DNA of 64,000 nt from Bacteroidota bacterium (GTDB lineage Bacteria; Bacteroidota; Bacteroidia; Chitinophagales; BACL12), in NCBI GenBank assembly GCA_016715425.1, contig JADKAC010000002.1, positions 1 to 64,000 on the forward strand, in the 5' to 3' direction. Position 1 is the first letter of the stretch. Every line of letters starts with the position of its first letter. This document shows, piece after piece, positions 1-10,417 of this stretch. Both the position numbers and the translations under genes were made by a program. Below the pieces are notes generated by a model. It saw nothing but the letters and a program-made list of their open reading frames with translations, made no database searches and was not told the DNA's origin.

Positions 1-2
1 CG

Positions 3-158
3 TTCTCACCAAAACAAAAAAGGACAATTACACTAAGTCCAGGAACATATAATTATCGTGCTTCTGCACCAGGTGTTATTCCAAACATTGGGACTGAATA
101 TATGGAAAGTAATATGGGCTATACTTGGCAATTTTACATCGTAACCGAAAGAAGATAA
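3..158 (+). CDS. C-terminal end of an unidentified protein (5' end outside window)
   Basis: An open frame runs in from the window edge and stops with TAA at 156-158. It gives about 51 residues rich in aromatic and small polar residues, ending WQFYIVTERR, which looks like the last strands of a beta-sandwich. I do not recognise the family. The stop touches the ATG of the next gene with no gap, so it is probably the upstream member of the same operon as the chaperone genes that follow. Confidence 0.5.
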   Translation, partial: FSPKQKRTITLSPGTYNYRASAPGVIPNIGTEYMESNMGYTWQFYIVTERR

Positions 159-1650
159 ATGAAAACTATATTAAACAATCCTTTCAGGACAGTTGGTTTG
201 CTTGTAGGCACAACAGCAAAGGAGCAGACTAAGCAAATTAATAGGCTTAAGAAATTTATTGAAGCAGAACAAGAATCACAAGACGATTTTAGTTTTCCAA
301 TACTTGGTAGTTTAAATCGGAATATTGATAGTGTAGAAGATGCTGTTTCAAGACTGAACCTTGACCATGACAAAATGGATGCTGCATTGTTTTGGTTTTG
401 GAATGGAAAGCCTATTTCTGATGAAGCAGCTATTGAAGCACTTAAAGACGGAGATATAGAAGGTGCATACCAAATTTGGGAACAACTAACTACTGAAACC
501 AAAGATGATGGAAAAAAAGTTTGGAAATCTATTTCTGATAAAAATTATTCAGCTTTTCATAATAGCTCTGTATTGTCTTTAGTAAGTGGTAAAGGTGCAT
601 TTGTAAGTGCCATTGTAGCCAATATAAAATTTATAGAGAGTGATTATTTTGAGAAGTTTTTAAAGGATGCCGTTGATGAAACATATAAAGTTTCAAAAAA
701 GGAAATCCAATTGAACTTTCTAAAAACCGTTTTTGAAAATATAGATAATAAAAAACTTGCAGACCTCGTAAAATATTTGAACGACTATGACTTTGCTGCT
801 AAAGCTGATTTTCAAAAAGATTTGTTCAGAAACCAATTGAACAAATAGAACAAAAAATTGAAACAGCAAAAAACAAACGAAAATCAAGCAAAGCAAATGC
901 CGCAAAGGCAGGTCAAGAACTGTTTACATCAACAGCAAATGACCTTACACAACTTAAAAGTATTACTGGCATAAGTGATATTAAATACACCTCAATAGCA
1001 GACAAACTTGCAAATGAAATTCTACAATGCAGTATTGATTATTTCAATGAAAATCAAGAAAAAGACAGTAATGATGATTACGCTGAATTAGCTTTGAAAT
1101 TAGCGAAACAGGCCCAAACTATTGCTGCTGGTAATCTTGCAAAGGATAGGATTAAGGACAGTATCAATACGCTGGTTGAAATGAAGGACAGAGAAATTTC
1201 ACAGGCGATTCAAGCATTACAGTCCGTGAAAGATGCTTATGAAACGAATAAAGCGGAGATAAATGCAAAGGTTATTTCAATGCCTTTGGGATACAATCAA
1301 ACTGTAAATTGGAGCAAAGTGGAGAAGATGATTGAAAATTCTCTCAACTGGGATAAAGTTGTAGAATTAATTCAGAATGTTATTCCAATCCAAAATATTG
1401 ATAAAATCAAAAATGTAAATAATCAGACAACCCTGAACCAATATAAAAGTTTGGTAGTATTCGTAATGAGCAAATTAAACTACTCTCAAAAAAACAAAGT
1501 CAGATATATCAGTTATTGGGAAGCACAAGGTAGTGTTGCAATGCCGACTACAGGCGATATTCAAAAATACCAGATTGGATTAAATGGGTGGCGGGGTATT
1601 ATTCTGTTCTTTATTTTAATCAAAGTGTAACTAAAATAACAAGACAATGA
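159..1650 (+). CDS. Divergent J-domain-like co-chaperone (frameshifted)
   Basis: About 497 residues once two one-base indels are repaired. Frame one runs 159-848. Near 826 the sense passes to another frame that stays open to about 1575, and a third frame then ends at TGA 1648-1650. The N-terminus (NNPFRTVGLL, then a Lys-rich helix and DAALFWFW) resembles the divergent J-domain proteins beginning NPYRILGL that accompany alternative bacterial Hsp70s. The HPD tripeptide of classical J domains is absent. The rest is predicted to be helical and charged, with no membrane segment. The repaired stop overlaps the ATG of the next gene (ATGA), which supports the repair. The likely role is to deliver clients to the Hsp70 two genes downstream. 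The family call rests on remembered patterns and operon context. Confidence 0.6.
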
Positions 1651-2553
1651 AACAAATATTTATATCATTCCTTTTTTTGGCAAGCCAGAGCGTAATGGCT
1701 CAAACGGAAACTTTAACCAAGGAAGATTTATACAAGGAAATACAACCTTTAAAATCCAGCATTCAAACACTTCAAATTCAAAACAGTAATCTAAAAGATG
1801 AAGTAGCATTTTTGAAAAATCAAATTTTTGTTACATCTGGAACCATTGACAGCTTGAAAGCACAAGCACAGGCTAATAACAATGCGATTTTGTTAACAGC
1901 AAATGAATTAGGAATAAAAATTTCGGCAACTGAATCAAACACTAATCAAAAAATTACGGAAGTCGATGAATCTTTGAGCCAAAATTCACTTTATGGTATT
2001 ATTGGAGTGCTTTCAGCTATTTTACTTTCAAGTCTTTGTACTGGCTTTTGAGTAAACGCCAAAAATTGATAAATCTGAAGTTGTTGAACAGCTAAGTCAA
2101 ACCAAGGCCTCAATCGAAGAAAGCTTGATTAAGGAGTTTGGAAAGCAAACAGATCTAATTGAAAATCAGTTGCAGCTATTGGCAAAACAAAAAACTGATA
2201 GTTCAATGAATTCAAATTTAGAACCTGACCACTCATTGGCATTAAAGGTAGCGAGCGAAATCAACTTAATTGAAAGAAACATTATCCTAATGGACAAAGG
2301 GACAAAAGGTTTAAAACAGTTAGAACGCTCGGTTGGGAAATTAAAAGATAATCTTTCTGCAAATGGATATGAAATGCCAGAACTCTTAGGCAAACAATAT
2401 CATCAGGGAATGAAAGTCATTGTAACAAGTTCAATTCCTGACGAAAACCTTGAAAAAGACAATGAAATAATCACTAAGGTGCTTATTCCACAAGTAAATT
2501 ATAATGAAAAAATGATTCAAACTGCCCAGATTGAAGTATCTGTTGGCATTTAA
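1647..2553 (+). CDS. Membrane-anchored GrpE-like protein (frameshifted)
   Basis: Starts with a cleavable-looking signal (MKQIFISFLFLASQSVMAQ), followed by a long coiled coil (about residues 20-105), a transmembrane helix (LYGIIGVLSAILLSSLYWLL) and a C-terminal part of about 165 residues. Two small indels near 2040 and 2060 split the frame; translation across them reads SSLYWLLSKRPKIDKSEVV. The last 35 residues (IITKVLIPQVNYNEKMIQTA, then IEVSVG) follow the pattern of the GrpE beta domain, where an I-x-x-VL-x-P-G-Y segment precedes R-x-A-x-V-x-V. A GrpE-like nucleotide exchange factor directly upstream of an Hsp70 makes functional sense. A membrane anchor on such a factor is unusual. The topology is inferred. 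Confidence 0.55.
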
Positions 2554-2572
2554 CCTTAACAAAAACAAAGTA

Positions 2573-5121
2573 ATGAGAAATAAGATTGATTACGGCATTG
2601 ACCTCGGAACAACAAATTCAGCAATTGCAAGAATGGAAAACGGTGTTCCAACTATTAAGAAATCAGAAACCTTAAAGGATACGATTCCTTCTTGCGTTCA
2701 CTTTAATAAACGGCAAGATATATTGGTTGGTGACACAGCTTTTAATGTAATGAAAAATGACAACACCAGAGCATTAAAAACATTTGAATCGGGAAAAACA
2801 AACACCTTCATTGAGTTCAAACGGACGATGGGAACAACGCATAACTACGAATGTTCCAATATGAGTAAAAATCTCACTCCTGAAGAATTATCAGCAGAAG
2901 TATTAAAAAAGCTAAAATCATTTATTCAAGATGAGAATCTTTATTCAATCGTAATAACTGTTCCTGCAAAATTTCTAAACCCACAAAATGAAGCGACAAT
3001 GAAAGCTGCGAAATTAGCAGGTTTTAAACACGTTCAGTTATTGCAAGAACCGGTTGCTGCGGCAACCGCATATGGTTTAACAGCTAAAAATAAAGATAGT
3101 TATTGGTGTGTGTTTGATTTTGGCGGGGGAACATTTGATGCAGCTTTGGTTAAATCAGAAGAAGGTATACTTTCAGTAAAAGATACGGACGGTGATAATT
3201 GGTTAGGCGGTAAGAATTTAGATGAAGCAATTGTTGATGAAATAATAATACCAAACTTACAAAAGAGTTATTCAATTGATTCCATCATAGCAGATACATA
3301 TAAAAGGCAAATCTTAAGAGAAGCTATTAAACCATTCGCTGAAGAAATTAAGATTGAAATGTCATTCAAAGACAAGATAAATTATATTTCACCTCTCGGT
3401 TCATTACCATTTGAAGATGAAAATGGAGAAGAACCTGAAATTGAAGTTGATTTGTCTGAGTCTGAACTTGAAAGAGTTTTAGGGCCAATATTTCAAAAAG
3501 CTATTGATATTACAAAAGGGTTATTGAAACGTAATAATTTGAAAGGTTCAGATTTAGGTGCTTTAATATTGGTTGGTGGTCCAACGTTTTCACCTATTTT
3601 GAGAAGAATGCTAAAGGAACAAATTACAGAAAGCGTAGATACTTCTGTTGATCCCATGACAGTTGTTGCCAAAGGTGCGGCTTTGTTCGCATCTACCATT
3701 TCAGTTTCTGATGAAGTAAAAGAAGAGACAAGAGATAAAACTAAACTACAATTAGACTTGAAATATGAAGCAACATCTGCTGATATTGATGAAATGCTAA
3801 ATCTTAAGGTATTAAAAGATAAAACTACAGGTAAAATACCTGAAAAATTATTTATAGTACTTGACAGAACCAGCAAAGGTGTAGCTTGGTCGAGCACACA
3901 AAAAGAACCCTCTCTAGATAAGGTAAATCTAATTCAGGAAATTCAACTGGAAAAGATGAAGCAAATACTTTTGCAATTATATTAACTGATGAAAATGGCA
4001 ATAATATTGAATGTCAACCTAATCAATTTACAATCATACAAGGCATCGGTGGATTAGATGGAATGCAAGTTTTACCCTATCATATAGGAATAGCAAAACA
4101 CTTCCACACAGAAGAAAAAGATTTATTTTTACCTGTAAAGGGATTGGAAAAAAACAAAAAAGTTCCTGCAACTGGTGTAGTCAATGGTTTGAAAACAAGA
4201 CAAACAATTGTCCCTGGCAAAAGTGACGAAAAAAATACAATAAGGATTCCAATTTATCAAGGTGATTACAATGCAGAAGGTACAAATCCAGTCCTTAATA
4301 ATTTCATTTATGAAGTCAGTATTAGCGGTGAAAATTTGCCAAAACTTCTTCCTGAAGGTAGCGATGTTAATATTACGATTAAAGTAGACAGGTCACAAAT
4401 AATGCAGTTTACAGCAGAATTTCCGACCATAGAACATACAGAAGAACTAAAGATTGAAATTAAACAAACGGAACCGCCATCTGAAGAGTTACTAAATAAA
4501 GAAATTTTAAAAGCTAAAAGGACGGCACAGACAGTAAATGCTGATGATGTTTCTGAAAAGTTAGAAGCATTGGAAGAACAATTAGAAAATGAAAAAGGGA
4601 GTGCTGATGGCAAAATGAAAATACTTGATGGTTTGCGAAAGGAACTACTTAAATTGGATGGGGCAGAAAAATCAGCTCAATATCCTCAAGTAGAAGAAGA
4701 ATTAAAAGAAGCATTTTTTGAACTAGAAGATTTAATTGAAAAAATCAAGAACAATGGTGCTGACGAAAATTTAAATATGAAACAGCTCGAAACGCACTTA
4801 ACAGAATTTAGAAAAAGAGTTGAACACACAATTAAGGATAAAAACATTAAGGAAGCTAAAGACCTTATTAGAGAAATAGGACAATTGGACTTTGAATTGA
4901 GAAATGCTGTAACTGGTAATGCAATGGATGTTCAATATTTACGCCATATAAATGAAGAATTTAGCACCTACCATTGGAAAGATGCCAATAAGGCTAGACA
5001 ACTACTTAATCAAGGGTTGCAAATGGCAACAAATGGAAATACATCTGGCATCCGAAACGTACTTATACAGATAATCGGCTTAATGCCTGACAATGAAAAA
5101 CCAAAAGAAACTTTAGGCTAA
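2573..5121 (+). CDS. Hsp70 (DnaK-like) chaperone with long C-terminal extension (frameshifted)
   Basis: The nucleotide-binding domain is complete: YGIDLGTTNSAIA (phosphate 1), FDFGGGTFDAAL (phosphate 2, about residue 185) and LILVGGPTFSP (adenosine motif, about residue 335). A substrate-binding beta region and a long acidic helical tail follow. One indel near 3920 moves the sense from the frame ending at 3985 to the frame ending at 5121; across it the reading continues GKSNSGNSTGKDEANTFAII. The total is about 849 residues, clearly longer than the roughly 640 of DnaK. I start at the ATG at 2573, because the frame opens earlier only into the 3' end of the GrpE-like gene. The stop TAA shares its last A with the ATG of the kinase gene. 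It is probably an ATP-driven chaperone dedicated to this operon, not the housekeeping DnaK. Confidence 0.88.
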
Positions 5122-6928
5122 TGAGTATCACTAAAGGCATATTACCAAAAGGATTTTCACTCGATGAAAAGTACAATGTATTACTATTCATTAAACAGGG
5201 CAGTAATGCTGAGACATATCGAGCAAAAGGTTCTGACGGTAAATTGTATTTTCTCAAACTTTTAATTATGCCAAACTTAACCGTTCGGCATTTGACAGCG
5301 AAAACAATTTGCTTGAAATTGAGTTTCTGAAATCAATCAAACATCCAAACATTGTTTCATATAAAGACAGTGGTGAGTTAATTTACGAGGGTAAGAAATT
5401 TGGTTATTTGATTCTTAATTTCATTGCTGGTGAAACTTTAGCTGAAAAAATTAGTCGTGAAAAAATTGAATCTGTTTATGATTTAAAACAAATTATTGCC
5501 GCTGTTTTGAGTGGATTAAACTATTTACATAGTCTGCCTAACCCAATTATTCATAATGAAATTACACCGCAAAACATAATGCTTGATTTATCGGAAGACA
5601 TTCCACAAGCAAAAATTATTGATTTTGGTTTTGCCCGTTCATTTCACCAATCCTCAAAAGCATATAATAAAGAAGGCCTAAATTTGAATTATGTAGCTTC
5701 AGAGTGTTTCAACAGTTTCTATTCCCCTCAATCTGATTTGTTTTCAGTAGGCACTGTAATGTATCATTTACTATTCGGTATGCCACCTTGGTTTAAAGAC
5801 ATTTCAAAATTTAAATCCGATAGAACAAAAGCTGAAGATATTCTTATTGAAGAACGCAAAAAGCCAATTTTGTTTCCTTCAGTTTCGGAAGAGATTGTTG
5901 ACTTTGATGATTCCATTTTAAAAATTTTGAAAAAATCACTGCAACAAGACCCTGAAAACCGTTTTCAATCTGCAAATGAATTCATTCAATGCTTAAATGG
6001 TGAAATAGAAATTGAAGATGTTGACACTATTCAAAAAGTAAAGTCAGACAACAAGGACGAAAGAAAGATAAAAACTCAAAAGGCCAAAGGAAAAGGATTT
6101 GATGCAATTGCAGGGTTAGATGATTTGAAGAAGGAAATGAAAAGGTCTGTTATTGATGTTTTACAAAATCCTGAAAAAGCCGAAAGATATGGAGCTAAAA
6201 TACCAAATGGAATGGTCTTGTATGGACCTCCTGGCTGTGGAAAAACCTTTTTTGCCAAGCATTTTGCCGAAGAAGTTGGTTTCAATTTTATGTTAGCAAC
6301 ACCATCTACTTTAAAAAGTCGATATATAAATGCTACTCAGGAAAACATTGCTAAGATGTTTGAAGATGCGGAGAAAAATGCTCCAACAATTATTTTCATC
6401 GATGAAATAAATGAATTACTACCAAATCGTGATAGTGATTCCCACGAAATGGCGAAAAGTGCTGTAAATGAAATGCTAGCTCAAATGGACAGAACAGGAG
6501 AAAAGGTATTTTTATAATTGGCGCAACCAATTACCTGATATGATTGATCCAGCTATGTTAAGGTCTGGTCGTTTAGAAAAGAAATTTTATTTGCCACCGC
6601 CTGACTTTAAATTAAGAAAAGCACTTTTTGAAATGAGTTTAAATCAAAGAAAAAAGGTCTTAGATTTTGGAATTGATTACGACAGACTGTCTAATCTGAC
6701 TGAAAACTATGTTAGTTCAGACATCGAATCAATAGTTAATGAAGCTACATCAATGGCAATGGCAGATGATTCAAGGATAACCATAGGTTTGTTAGAGAAA
6801 GTGATAAAATCATTTAACCCTTTTTCCGAAAGAAGAATTAAGAAAATACCAAACCATTAAGGCAAAAATGGATGGCGAAAATATTGAACAAAAAAACGAA
6901 CGACCACGAATTGGTTTTAAACCTTAAT
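5121..6928 (+). CDS. Atypical Ser/Thr protein kinase fused to an AAA+ ATPase (frameshifted)
   Basis: About 602 residues after repair of indels near 5260, 6508, 6535 and 6845. Residues about 12-285 form a protein-kinase fold: a glycine-poor loop (FIKQGSNAETYRA), the lysine strand YFLKL, catalytic loop HNEITPQN where HRDxKPxN is expected, and an intact DFG (IIDFGFARS). Residues about 320-560 form a classical AAA+ module with Walker A GPPGCGKT, Walker B IIFIDEIN and a sensor-like IIGATNYPDMIDPAMLRSGR segment, as in FtsH/Cdc48-type ATPases. The change of catalytic Asp to Glu and of Lys to Thr suggests a weak or pseudo-kinase that may sense a ligand for the ATPase. It is translationally coupled to the Hsp70 gene. 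Confidence 0.85.
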
Positions 6929-6938
6929 ACAAAATAAA

Positions 6939-7457
6939 ATGGAAACAATTTCATTCGACAAACTTTTGCTTAAAACAGCTTTTTGCTGTATGGCATCAGA
7001 TGGCCACATAGATAAAAGAGAAGTTGCCCTTATCAATTCGATGTGTGAAAAATCACCATTATTCAGCAATTTTAATTTTCACGAAGAAGTCAATTTGCTT
7101 GTAAATAAAATCAATACCAGTGGTAAAGCTTTTATTCAATACTATTTTGACTTATTAAAAACATCGACTTTAACGGAAGAAGAAGAATTGACATTGATCG
7201 ACTTTGCTTTAAAAACAATCAACGCTGACGAGCAGGTTGAATATTCAGAAATTAAATTCTTTAAAAATATTAGGCACGGTTTGAAAGTAAGCGATGAGAG
7301 AATACTGATGCAATTTCCAGCTATTGAACAATATATAGAAGAAGATATTATATCAGTTGGTTTTCTGGATAAAATCACGAGTCAGTATTTTCAGACAACT
7401 GAATTACCTCAATTTGATTTAATCAAGAATGAGAATGACTCAAATAAAAATGAATAA
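6939..7457 (+). CDS. TerB-like protein
   Basis: The 172-residue all-helical protein carries two copies of the acidic TerB pattern. The first is MASDGHIDKREVALI near the N-terminus and the second is INADEQVEYSEIKFF in the middle, each expected to form a metal-binding helix-loop-helix. TerB-type proteins occur in tellurite-resistance and other envelope or stress modules, often near the membrane. The gene starts 11 bases after the repaired stop of the kinase-ATPase gene, so it belongs to the operon. A role as an adaptor between the membrane and the chaperone or kinase parts is inferred from family and context only. Confidence 0.75.
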   Translation: METISFDKLLLKTAFCCMASDGHIDKREVALINSMCEKSPLFSNFNFHEEVNLLVNKINTSGKAFIQYYFDLLKTSTLTEEEELTLIDFALKTINADEQVEYSEIKFFKNIRHGLKVSDERILMQFPAIEQYIEEDIISVGFLDKITSQYFQTTELPQFDLIKNENDSNKNE

Positions 7458-7749
7458 ACTTATCAAGGTAATACTTGCTATTTTATTCTTCTCTTGTTTA
7501 CTGGATATGCCTTACGGTTTTTATCAGTTCGTAAGGTTCGCAGGACTGATTGGCTTTGCAATCTTAGCTTATCAGGCAAACCAGCAAGGCAGACAAACAG
7601 AAATGATAATTTACGGTGGACTTGCTTTGTTATTTCAACCGTTTTTTAAAATTGCACTTGGCAGACAGATGTGGAACATAGTTGACGTAGTTGTAGGAAT
7701 AGGACTTTTAGTATCAATATTTATGAAACCAAAGGAAAGCCAGCCCTAA
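7450..7749 (+). CDS. Small multi-pass membrane protein (DUF6804-like)
   Basis: About 99 residues with three to four hydrophobic helices (KVILAILFFSCLLDMPYGFY, RFAGLIGFAILAYQA, IIYGGLALLFQPF, VVDVVVGIGLLVSIF). The YGFYQFVRF and QPFFKI patterns match small Bacteroidota membrane proteins of the DUF6804 type. I start at the ATG at 7450 (MNKLIKV). An in-frame ATG at 7429 would overlap the TerB gene by more. It is the last gene of the chaperone operon and may give it a second membrane component. Confidence 0.6.
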   Translation: MNKLIKVILAILFFSCLLDMPYGFYQFVRFAGLIGFAILAYQANQQGRQTEMIIYGGLALLFQPFFKIALGRQMWNIVDVVVGIGLLVSIFMKPKESQP

Positions 7750-7968
7750 AAGCAAGCACATTTGCAATTCACACAAGCCAACGCACAGACCAAAAATTGC
7801 AAAAGAGCTTGCTTTGCCAACGCAGACAAAATTGTTTTTAAAAAATTTCCCAACGCTTCAAAAAAAATAAAAATACACCGACACACAGCCCGACAAACAC
7901 AGCAGACAATGACACAGAAACTCAATATTGACAAGGCATACAGCGACACGGTGGACAGAAGGCCAGCA
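7750..7968 (+). other. G-poor, C/A-rich spacer before the first palindrome
   Basis: No gene seen. The stretch is dominated by A and C with repeated CAACGC and CACAAGCC words, including AACGCTTCAAAAAAAATAAA. Very similar text recurs at about 15930-16060, 37500-37740 and 48045-48160, always next to the palindromic repeats. Confidence 0.4.
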
Positions 7969-8097
7969 GGTAACAGCGGTTTGGCAAAAAGCGGGTTCAG
8001 TGGTTAATTGAACATTCTACCTCGCATCAACTTTTGTGCTATGTTGACAGTTTTGAGCTCCGAAATCCGCTTCTTCGCAAAGCCGCAAACCGTTATG
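7969..8097 (+). repeat. attC-like palindrome 1
   Basis: The left box is GGTAAC (7969-7974), followed by AGCGGTTTGGC. The right arm is TTCGCAAAGCCGCAAACC, followed by the right box GTTATG (8092-8097). The conserved centre (GGTTCAGTGG, then TTTTGTG) is shared with the other copies. The right box belongs to the block carrying the methyltransferase gene. Confidence 0.7.
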
Positions 8098-8171
8098 TGC
8101 CATTCTACCGACACGTTCGTAGTGAGAAACCAGAATAAAAATTGTATCTTTACAGACAAATTATAAATATA

Positions 8172-9026
8172 ATGTACGAAATAGCGGAAGACGTTTTAAA
8201 TATGGTAGAAGAGCCTAACTTTGGAGTTAGAAAAGAGTATTTTCGTCATAAAAATACTTTGCTTTTCACGGTGATATACTTAATACAGAACTCTTTAACA
8301 AGCAATTTATTGACTTAATTGTTACCTCGCCACCCTACAATGTGGGTATTGAATATAATTCAAATGATGATGAGTTAAATTACGAACAGTATCTTGAATT
8401 TTCAGAAAAATGGATGCAAAATTGTTTTAATTGGAGCAAAACGCAAGCAAGGTTTGCTTAAATATTCCATTGACAAAAAACAAAAGGTGGACATAGAGCA
8501 GTTGGTGCTGACTTGACTAAAATTGCTCAAAAAGTTGGTTGGAAATATAAAACAACAATTATTTGGAATGAGGGCAATATTTCTAGACGAACAGCCTGGG
8601 GTTCTTGGAAGTCAGCTTCTGCGCCCGTTGTAATTGCACCTGTAGAACTTATTGTTGTTCTTTATAAAGATGAATGGAAAAAACAAATGGTAGCAAAATT
8701 TCAGATGTAACAGGAGATGAATTTAAAGATTGGACACAAGGGGTTTGGGTATTTAATGGCGAGCAAAAAAACGAATTGGACACCCAGCGCCATTTCCGAA
8801 AGATTTACCTTACAGTTGCATTAAACTTGTTTAGTTATGAAAACGATCTAGTTTTGACCCATTTGTAGGAAGTGGTACAACATTTTTAGTTGCTCAAAAT
8901 CTAAATAGAAAAGCAATAGGAACTGAATTAGATAGCGAATATTGCGAGTTAGCAAAAAATAGGATTTTAAAAGAAACAGGAACATTAAATTTTGAATTAA
9001 ATGGCAGAGAAAATATCACAACTTGA
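8172..9026 (+). pseudogene. Type II DNA methyltransferase (N4/N6, beta class), broken by several indels
   Basis: Several frames joined together give one methyltransferase: FHGDILNTEL, then LIVTSPPYNVGIEY (catalytic motif IV, TSPPY), IIWNEGNISRRTAWGSW, and finally DPFVGSGTT (AdoMet-binding motif I) with GTELDSEYCELAKNRI. The order, with the catalytic motif before the AdoMet motif, is that of the beta class. At least four indels lie in 855 bases. The stop at 9024-9026 overlaps the start of the nuclease gene, as is usual in compact restriction-modification pairs. I cannot separate true decay from sequence error. Confidence 0.8.
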
Positions 9027-9586
9027 TTTAATCAAGGAATTTTTCATAAACAACCCATTAAGAGACATTCCGCATCAAAGAAATAGTAGATTGGCTTGTA
9101 GCTGAATTTAAGAAGCAGAACGGGAGAAGTTTTTGAGATCCAGACAGAGGTATTCGTTCTTTATCACAAAAAGGATTTTTAATAAAAGTTGCAAAAGGTG
9201 TTTATCGTTATGACCCTGAATATGTTCATAATAGAGAGTTAGAGGATTTTACAACTGCACAGAAAAAAGAAATTTTAGAAAGAGATAACTACAAATGTGT
9301 AATTTGTGGAAGAGGAAAACAAGACGGAGTTGAATTGCACGTTGACCACATAAAAGCAAAAGATTTTGGTGGAGAAGCAACCATTGAAAACGGACAAACT
9401 TTGTGTGCTCAACACAACTTTCTAAAAAAGAACTTCAAACAAACTGAAACGGGAAAGAAAATGTTTATCCGACTTTATGAATTAGCAAAAGTGCAAGAAG
9501 ACAATACTCTTCAAAAATTCTGTGCTGAAATATTAGAAGTGTTTGAAAAGAACAATATAAATGGTCATATTGAATGGAAGAAATAA
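9001..9586 (+). pseudogene. HNH restriction endonuclease partner (N-terminus frameshifted)
   Basis: The start ATG at 9001 overlaps the methyltransferase end. The first 40 residues (MAEKISQLDLIKEFFINNPL) suggest a winged-helix specificity region, broken near 9065 and 9140. The remaining frame is clean: RDNYKCVICGRGKQDG supplies a zinc-binding CxxC, LHVDHIKAKDFGGEATIENG supplies the DH catalytic pair, and LCAQHNFLKKN supplies the closing C-x-x-H-N. This is the architecture of small type II HNH enzymes paired with beta-class methyltransferases. The recognition sequence cannot be told from the sequence. Confidence 0.78.
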
Positions 9587-9596
9587 GAACGGCAAA

Positions 9597-9716
9597 CATA
9601 ACCTACCCAAAGGGGTTATTGCTTCGTAAGAAAAATTGTGATACTCTATAATTATTGCTTCGTATTTAATTTTAGTAGTATCTTTAACCGCCTTCGGGTA
9701 GCTGCAAAACGTTATC
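9597..9716 (+). repeat. attC-like palindrome 2 (CTACCC stem type)
   Basis: Left box CATAAC (9597-9602), right box GTTATC (9711-9716). The stem is CTACCC near the left and GGGTAG near the right, in place of the GGTTTGGC/GCCAAGCC stem of copy 1. Bases 9586-9602 are the reverse complement of the block's own beginning at 8092-8106 (14 of 15 with a 2-base gap). Confidence 0.7.
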
Positions 9717-9926
9717 AGCAACCCTAAGACCCGACAATGCGACCATTAACCGACCGACATAAACCGACCGACAATGCAATTTTCGGCAAAGCCGTTTGGC
9801 TAACCCTTCGCAAAATTAAAAGAGCTGCAAGGCTACACACAAGCCAACGCTTTTGCAGCACATTTAATTTAGCCCAACCCCACCGCTCCACCGACAACAT
9901 TCTGCAAAACCGACAATATTTTAACG

Positions 9927-9934
9927 TATATTTG
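9927..9934 (+). promoter_or_regulatory. Bacteroidota-type -7 box for the metal-efflux operon
   Basis: TATATTTG matches the TAnnTTTG consensus. It ends only five bases before the TTG start of the histidine-rich gene, so the transcript would have almost no leader. A clear -33 TTG is not visible at the usual distance. Confidence 0.4.
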
Positions 9935-9939
9935 CTCCG

Positions 9940-10326
9940 TTGAAAAAGCTAATCGCAATATCATTTCTCTTTGTATTTCTGACAGCAAACACAGAATTGC
10001 ATCAGCTATTGAAGTTGCCAGTTCTCATTCATCATTACTTATCGCATCATCAAGACGAACAAGACAAATCGTTTCTCCATTTTCTTAGCGACCATTACAG
10101 CAGCACCCCAGAGCATTCGGACAACGACCACCACGAACACGACAACTTACCTTTCAAGACAAATGACTGTGCTACTGCTCATGTGTCTATTGCTTTTGTG
10201 AACCTTACTCCCTTTACTATTTCACGACCAATTACTTTTCAGGGCAAAGTTTCTCCTATCTACAACGGAGGTTTTTATTCTACTGTTGCCATCAGCAACA
10301 TTTGGCAACCGCCAAAAATCAGTTAA
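9940..10326 (+). CDS. Histidine-rich exported protein upstream of a metal RND pump
   Basis: 128 residues beginning with a signal peptide (MKKLIAISFLFVFLTANTEL) and continuing with His/Asp-rich stretches: LIHHYLSHHQDEQD, FLSDHYSSTPEHSDNDHHEH. These are likely metal-binding in the periplasm. Similar short proteins precede CusA/CzcA genes in Bacteroidota. The start is a TTG; no ATG exists in the first part of the frame. The gene lies about 90 bases before the pump gene, in the same direction, and probably shares its promoter. Confidence 0.7.
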   Translation: MKKLIAISFLFVFLTANTELHQLLKLPVLIHHYLSHHQDEQDKSFLHFLSDHYSSTPEHSDNDHHEHDNLPFKTNDCATAHVSIAFVNLTPFTISRPITFQGKVSPIYNGGFYSTVAISNIWQPPKIS

Positions 10327-10417
10327 TGATTTGTGAGTTCTGTTAATGCGGAACAAAAAAATTGCTGACGGTGCTAACGCACCGCCAGTTTTCATTCATT
10401 TCATTAACATCAAAATC

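Noticed and set aside
9737..9943. Open frame of 68 codons after palindrome 2
   Set aside because: It lies in the G-poor spacer, has no recognisable content, and overlaps the promoter of the metal-efflux operon.
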